Shown: piece after piece, positions 6,100 through 9,365 of the stretch
How positions within the stretch are numbered: the stretch's first letter is position 1
Layout of the letters: every line of letters starts with the position of its first letter
Origin: an uncultured Bacilli bacterium
GTDB lineage: Bacteria; Bacillota_I; Bacilli_A; RFN20; CAG-826
Reading direction: 5' to 3'
Length of the DNA: 9,365 nucleotides
Assembly: GCA_934133115.1 (NCBI GenBank)
Contig: CAKPAV010000048.1
Location: 1-9,365 of the forward strand
Position numbers and translations under genes: made by a program
The notes under the pieces: generated by a model
What the model was told of the DNA's origin: nothing
Databases searched by the model: none
The model's input: the letters and a program-made list of their open reading frames with translations, nothing else

Positions 6100-7725
6100 T
6101 TATTTGTCAGCGTCTTTATCCCATACATCAGGATAAGTTTTTTTGAAATATTTATAAACATCAGTATCGTGGAATAAGATATTAGCTTCTTTTAAGTAAT
6201 TAACTAAAGCTTTTTCTTTATAAGTATCACGACTTGCATATTTAGTTGTCATTTCATCAACAACTTCTTCACGCATAGCTTCAGTGTATTGGTTTGCTTC
6301 ACTGCTTGCGCCAGTTCTTAATTTTGATGAGTTGACAGCTTCTTCAATTTGAATAATGTAATATGTAGAAGTACCTTTATCATAAATTACACAATCCATA
6401 TTTCCTTCAACACCATGTTCCACTGATGATGGTTTTAAATAATAAACACCATTAACATATTTAACATATTTATTATTTTCATTTTTAGCAACAATTTGTT
6501 CTTCTTGATAGCCATTTAAATTACTATAAGTATTATTAGCAATAGCGATATCAAATAAGCGACTTGTAATTGTAGAAGGAAGAGAAGTTGAATCGTTAGT
6601 TTTAACATACCAACCATCTTCATTTAAAGATTTCTTTCTTAAAGAATTCTTTTCCATTTCTAAACCGGTTTCTTTTGCGTATGCGCCTGAACCTGTGAAA
6701 GCAGCTTCTTGAGTAGCATCAGATAACGCTTCTACTTTATTGATTTTGCTATAGTTTGTAGCAACATCACCAAATAATGTTTCAACATAATAAGTTCCAA
6801 TATTTCCATCTGCAGAAGTGACTTTTTCAAATCCTGCTTCTTTTAATAAAACATTAATAGGATCACTTTCATCAGTTGGAAGATCAATACCTTTCCAAGC
6901 TTTTTCTAATATTGATAAATCTGCAGTAGCAGTGCTATCATCAAGATATTTTTCCACGAAAGCATGTACTAAGTTAGCAGCGGCTTCTGGGTGAGTTTCA
7001 CTTTCACTGATAGCAACATAATTAATTTTACGTCCAGCAGCACGACCAAGTGAATCAGCTTCTTTATCTTTGATATACTTTTCAACTAATAATTCACGAT
7101 ATACTTCTGGTAAATATGTATCTTCTTTATATTGTGCATAAGAGTTAGATAATACATATTTTCCAACATTTGGTACATTGTCATCAGGAGTATAGGCAGT
7201 TCCATCTTCTTTAACTCCGCCTTCATACAAGTGATCTAAAGAATCATTTAAGAAGACATAGTCGTTATGATAAGAAGTGAAAGAATTACTAATAGAATAA
7301 GTCAATGATTGTTGAATTGTTTTAACGAATAATTCTTCATTAAATTTATTACGATAATCATAACTACCGCTAGAAATAGCAGAGTATAACTTTTTATCCA
7401 TTCTAGCATTGATTTTTTGAACTAATTCTTTATCTTCTTCTTTGGTGGATTTTACTAATGCATCGTAATCACCAATTTCTTTTTTGGCGATTAAGTATAA
7501 TGTTTCATTTAATACTTCAGAATTAATAGAACCATCATCTAATAACTTGTCATAAACAAGAGTACGTAAGTTATTTGTTAATGCAGTAGCGTTTTTGTTA
7601 TCAATGGTATCCCCACTAATAAGCCAATCATTGTTATATGAAGGTTTTGCTTTGATATCGCAACCTGCTAATAAAAGCATTGATGAAGCGAGAACAACGA
7701 GCAATTTTTTATTATTTCGTAACAC
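6100..7725 (-). CDS. Large surface lipoprotein, possible PrsA-like foldase relative without parvulin domain
   Basis: A 541-residue exported lipoprotein. The N terminus MLRNNKKLLVVLASSMLLLA is a classical signal peptide, followed by GC: lipobox LLAGC with the lipidated cysteine at residue 22. The mature protein is acidic, helix-rich and without further membrane segments. I cannot see a parvulin motif. The C-terminal arrangement, a basic/acidic helix, VNYLKEANILFHDTDVYKYF and a final YPDVWD, resembles the ends of PrsA/SurA-type exported chaperones, and the gene directly follows a PrsA-like gene. A foldase-like role is thus inference. I prefer the GTG at 7725, 11 bases after AAGGAAGG. A GTG at 7734 in the same frame would be only 2 bases from it and would add MLA before V. 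Either start overlaps the upstream gene (14 or 23 nt), implying translational coupling. Confidence 0.75.
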   Translation of the reverse strand: MLRNNKKLLVVLASSMLLLAGCDIKAKPSYNNDWLISGDTIDNKNATALTNNLRTLVYDKLLDDGSINSEVLNETLYLIAKKEIGDYDALVKSTKEEDKELVQKINARMDKKLYSAISSGSYDYRNKFNEELFVKTIQQSLTYSISNSFTSYHNDYVFLNDSLDHLYEGGVKEDGTAYTPDDNVPNVGKYVLSNSYAQYKEDTYLPEVYRELLVEKYIKDKEADSLGRAAGRKINYVAISESETHPEAAANLVHAFVEKYLDDSTATADLSILEKAWKGIDLPTDESDPINVLLKEAGFEKVTSADGNIGTYYVETLFGDVATNYSKINKVEALSDATQEAAFTGSGAYAKETGLEMEKNSLRKKSLNEDGWYVKTNDSTSLPSTITSRLFDIAIANNTYSNLNGYQEEQIVAKNENNKYVKYVNGVYYLKPSSVEHGVEGNMDCVIYDKGTSTYYIIQIEEAVNSSKLRTGASSEANQYTEAMREEVVDEMTTKYASRDTYKEKALVNYLKEANILFHDTDVYKYFKKTYPDVWDKDADK

Positions 7726-9365
7726 TGCAAGCACCGCCTTCCTTAGTTAAGTTGTCAATTTCTTCTTTAGAAGTAGCAGCATTAATTGCTTTTGCACATC
7801 CAATTGATAATAAACGATTGTCTCTATTTTGATCGATTACTTGTAAACTATCAACGAATTCGTTCCAAGTCTTTTCCATACTATTTTGTTTTGTATATTC
7901 GTTATATAAACGAGTATTAATGAGATATTGATTAATAGCGTTTTCTAATGCTAAGTATTCATAACCATCACGTACGCCATTAACATATTTAGGAACTTGA
8001 ACTTTAATCTCATCATTTATTTTAAGATTAAGTTCTGTTTTTCCTTTTTCTAAATAATAAGTAAAGATTGAAGAGTCAATTAAGCTATCGTAATTTTTAA
8101 CAGCAGTTTCAATTTTGCTAGCACGTTGACGATAGTCTTTGTTTTCTTGTCTATTGAAGTTGACATATGTTGTACCAATGTCTTTATCATAGTCTTCAGC
8201 TTTTTTTGTATAATCGTAATAGTTAGTTAATGAATCTGTAGATTCAATTAAACCAGATTTTTCAGCAACAATGAAGAAAATACCTTGGTAACCTGAATCG
8301 CCATCACCAGAACCAGAACGAACAACTAAGATTGGTTGTGGGTTAGCGCCTGTAGTACATAATGCATATTCATCAGCATCAAGTAATCCAGCAAGTGCAG
8401 GAACCTCATCAGCATTCTTAAATGCTTTTTGTTCAACTCCATTAACCATTTTGTTTTTTGTTGTAACTAATGAAACTTGATGCGAGTTGAATAAACTATT
8501 GAAGTAGATGTTTCTAGGATAATAGAAAGCATCTCCATCTTTGATATTTTCGCCTGAAGAAAGTTTTTCTTTTGAAGCAACTTTTTCCATATCTAAGATT
8601 TCTTGGAAATCAATCTTGTAATCTTTTGCTGCTTTTTTAGATGAGAAATAGTTTTTAGCATTAGTTGGCATATGAATGCTATTCAAACGAGTTGCATCAA
8701 CATTACTTGCTTTGCCATTGAAGATAGAATCAAAAGCATATAAGCCAAGTTTGAATTCATTAACATAGCCAGTATCTACTGTAACGATATCTCCTTCACC
8801 AAATTTTTCAGCAGAACTTGAGTCACCTGATAAACTTCGAGCAACAGAACCGAAAGTTTCATTACCTCTAGCTAAACGTTTAACAGCACCAACAAGTTTT
8901 GTTGTTTCCGATTCAGTGATTTGACCCTTATAACCAGAGTCAGTAGAAGAAGCGCTAACATTGATTAAGATATGACTAATGTGGTAAGGAACTTTTTGGT
9001 TAATGTATTCTTTTAATAAACCAAATGTGCCTTTGCCACCATTTTGATCAAAATAATCATTACGGGCTTTTTCTTTTAGTTTTTCGTAGACGAATGAATC
9101 GCGTAATTCATCTAAATCTTCGACGCCATTGCTTTGAAGAATTTTGTCGAGTTCGTCATCATAATTTGTTCCATTAGTTTTAGCATTAGATTTTGCTTGA
9201 TCTTTTGCTTGACTAACACGTTGTTTTGCGTCTCTTGTGATTTCTGGTGTTTCTTTAATAGAAGCACGAATGATGACTTCAGAAATCGCATTATAGTAAG
9301 TAGAAATACCAGTTGATTTAGTAATATATTTGTTGAAAATATCATCAACAGTAATTCCTTGTGCT
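7712..9365 (-). CDS. prsA: PrsA-like peptidyl-prolyl isomerase (parvulin) foldase, N terminus outside window
   Basis: The frame is open without a stop from the right edge to TAA at 7712-7714 (followed by a second TAA), giving 550 visible residues. The TTG at 8684-8686 is internal, not a start. The visible N-terminal part (ITVDDIFNKYITKST, then VEDLDELRDSFVYEKLKEKA) matches the helical SurA/PrsA N-domain. A parvulin domain is encoded at about 8720-8990: PYHISHILINVSAS, GNETFGSVARSLSGDSSSA, FGEGDIVTVDTGYVNEFK and LGLYAFDSI. This corresponds to the HILV...FA.LA...S.D.GS...G..V.EF pattern. Parvulins isomerise prolyl bonds; PrsA does this for exported proteins at the outer membrane face, usually as a lipoprotein. 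The signal peptide and lipobox are not visible. Beyond the parvulin domain ~335 more residues follow, whereas typical PrsA totals ~290, so this is a much extended version. It overlaps the following lipoprotein gene. Confidence 0.85.
   Translation of the reverse strand, partial: AQGITVDDIFNKYITKSTGISTYYNAISEVIIRASIKETPEITRDAKQRVSQAKDQAKSNAKTNGTNYDDELDKILQSNGVEDLDELRDSFVYEKLKEKARNDYFDQNGGKGTFGLLKEYINQKVPYHISHILINVSASSTDSGYKGQITESETTKLVGAVKRLARGNETFGSVARSLSGDSSSAEKFGEGDIVTVDTGYVNEFKLGLYAFDSIFNGKASNVDATRLNSIHMPTNAKNYFSSKKAAKDYKIDFQEILDMEKVASKEKLSSGENIKDGDAFYYPRNIYFNSLFNSHQVSLVTTKNKMVNGVEQKAFKNADEVPALAGLLDADEYALCTTGANPQPILVVRSGSGDGDSGYQGIFFIVAEKSGLIESTDSLTNYYDYTKKAEDYDKDIGTTYVNFNRQENKDYRQRASKIETAVKNYDSLIDSSIFTYYLEKGKTELNLKINDEIKVQVPKYVNGVRDGYEYLALENAINQYLINTRLYNEYTKQNSMEKTWNEFVDSLQVIDQNRDNRLLSIGCAKAINAATSKEEIDNLTKEGGACSVTK
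7737..7744 (-). promoter_or_regulatory. Ribosome binding site of the 541-residue lipoprotein gene
   Basis: AAGGAAGG (complement of 7737-7744) lies inside the end of the prsA-like gene. It is 11 bases from GTG 7725 and only 2 bases from GTG 7734. The spacing favours the inner start. Confidence 0.6.

Noticed and set aside
8684..8686. TTG as the start of the prsA-like gene
   Set aside because: The same frame continues upstream without a stop to the window edge and encodes the parvulin domain.
9112..9348. Short open frames on both strands at the right edge
   Set aside because: The prsA-like frame is open across the whole stretch and shows parvulin/PrsA similarity; these are out-of-frame shadows.
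1..9365. Recoded TGA (Mycoplasma-type genetic code)
   Set aside because: Tryptophan codons in the recognisable genes are TGG and no in-frame TGA interrupts a conserved domain.

Overview
This window looks like a chromosomal segment of a very AT-rich, low-GC Gram-positive bacterium of the Bacilli / Mollicutes-like side of the Firmicutes. The evidence is strong AT codon bias, AGGAGG-type ribosome binding sites, short hairpin-plus-T terminators, a glucolipid-type GT4 glycosyltransferase, YhaM and RecX, and PrsA-type lipoproteins. Tryptophan is encoded by TGG and no gene is interrupted by in-frame TGA, so nothing suggests the Mycoplasma code. Species cannot be named from the sequence.

Left part, plus strand. 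The window opens inside lemA, whose N-terminal membrane helix is present, and this gene ends at a clean intrinsic terminator (587-610). A gene follows that fuses a GtrA-type membrane domain to a Cof-type HAD phosphatase (651-1940). Next is a decayed AlbA_2/Schlafen-type regulator (1991-2582): its first ~26 codons are joined, out of frame, to its C-terminal ~160 codons, so the middle of the gene is gone. A GT4 glycosyltransferase (2665-3840) then overlaps by 23 nt the GTG start of a 586-codon gene (3818-5578).

That 586-codon gene is the most unusual object here. It reads in one frame through a whole RecX domain, then 24 codons that look like the Walker A segment of the BREX ATPase BrxC, then an almost complete YhaM 3'-5' exoribonuclease (OB fold plus HD domain). 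The foreign-looking segment lies between two copies of TGATGG exactly 72 bp apart. This is the signature expected of a templated insertion by microhomology-mediated template switching, or of an assembly chimera.

Right part, minus strand. A bidirectional terminator (5591-5624) separates the yhaM end from hit, a HIT-family nucleotide hydrolase/transferase that converges on it. Upstream of hit on the minus strand lie two large tandem genes: a 541-residue lipoprotein (6100-7725), and before it a PrsA-like parvulin foldase that runs off the right edge (7712-9365, open throughout). The yhaM / hit / prsA neighbourhood is also found, as I recall, in Bacillus subtilis and Staphylococcus aureus, which supports these assignments.

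Functionally the window mixes envelope genes (LemA, GtrA-HAD, the lipid glycosyltransferase, exported foldases) with nucleic-acid housekeeping genes (RecX, YhaM, HIT). There are no tRNA, rRNA, CRISPR or complete mobile elements, and no stretch over 300 bases is without a gene or gene remnant.
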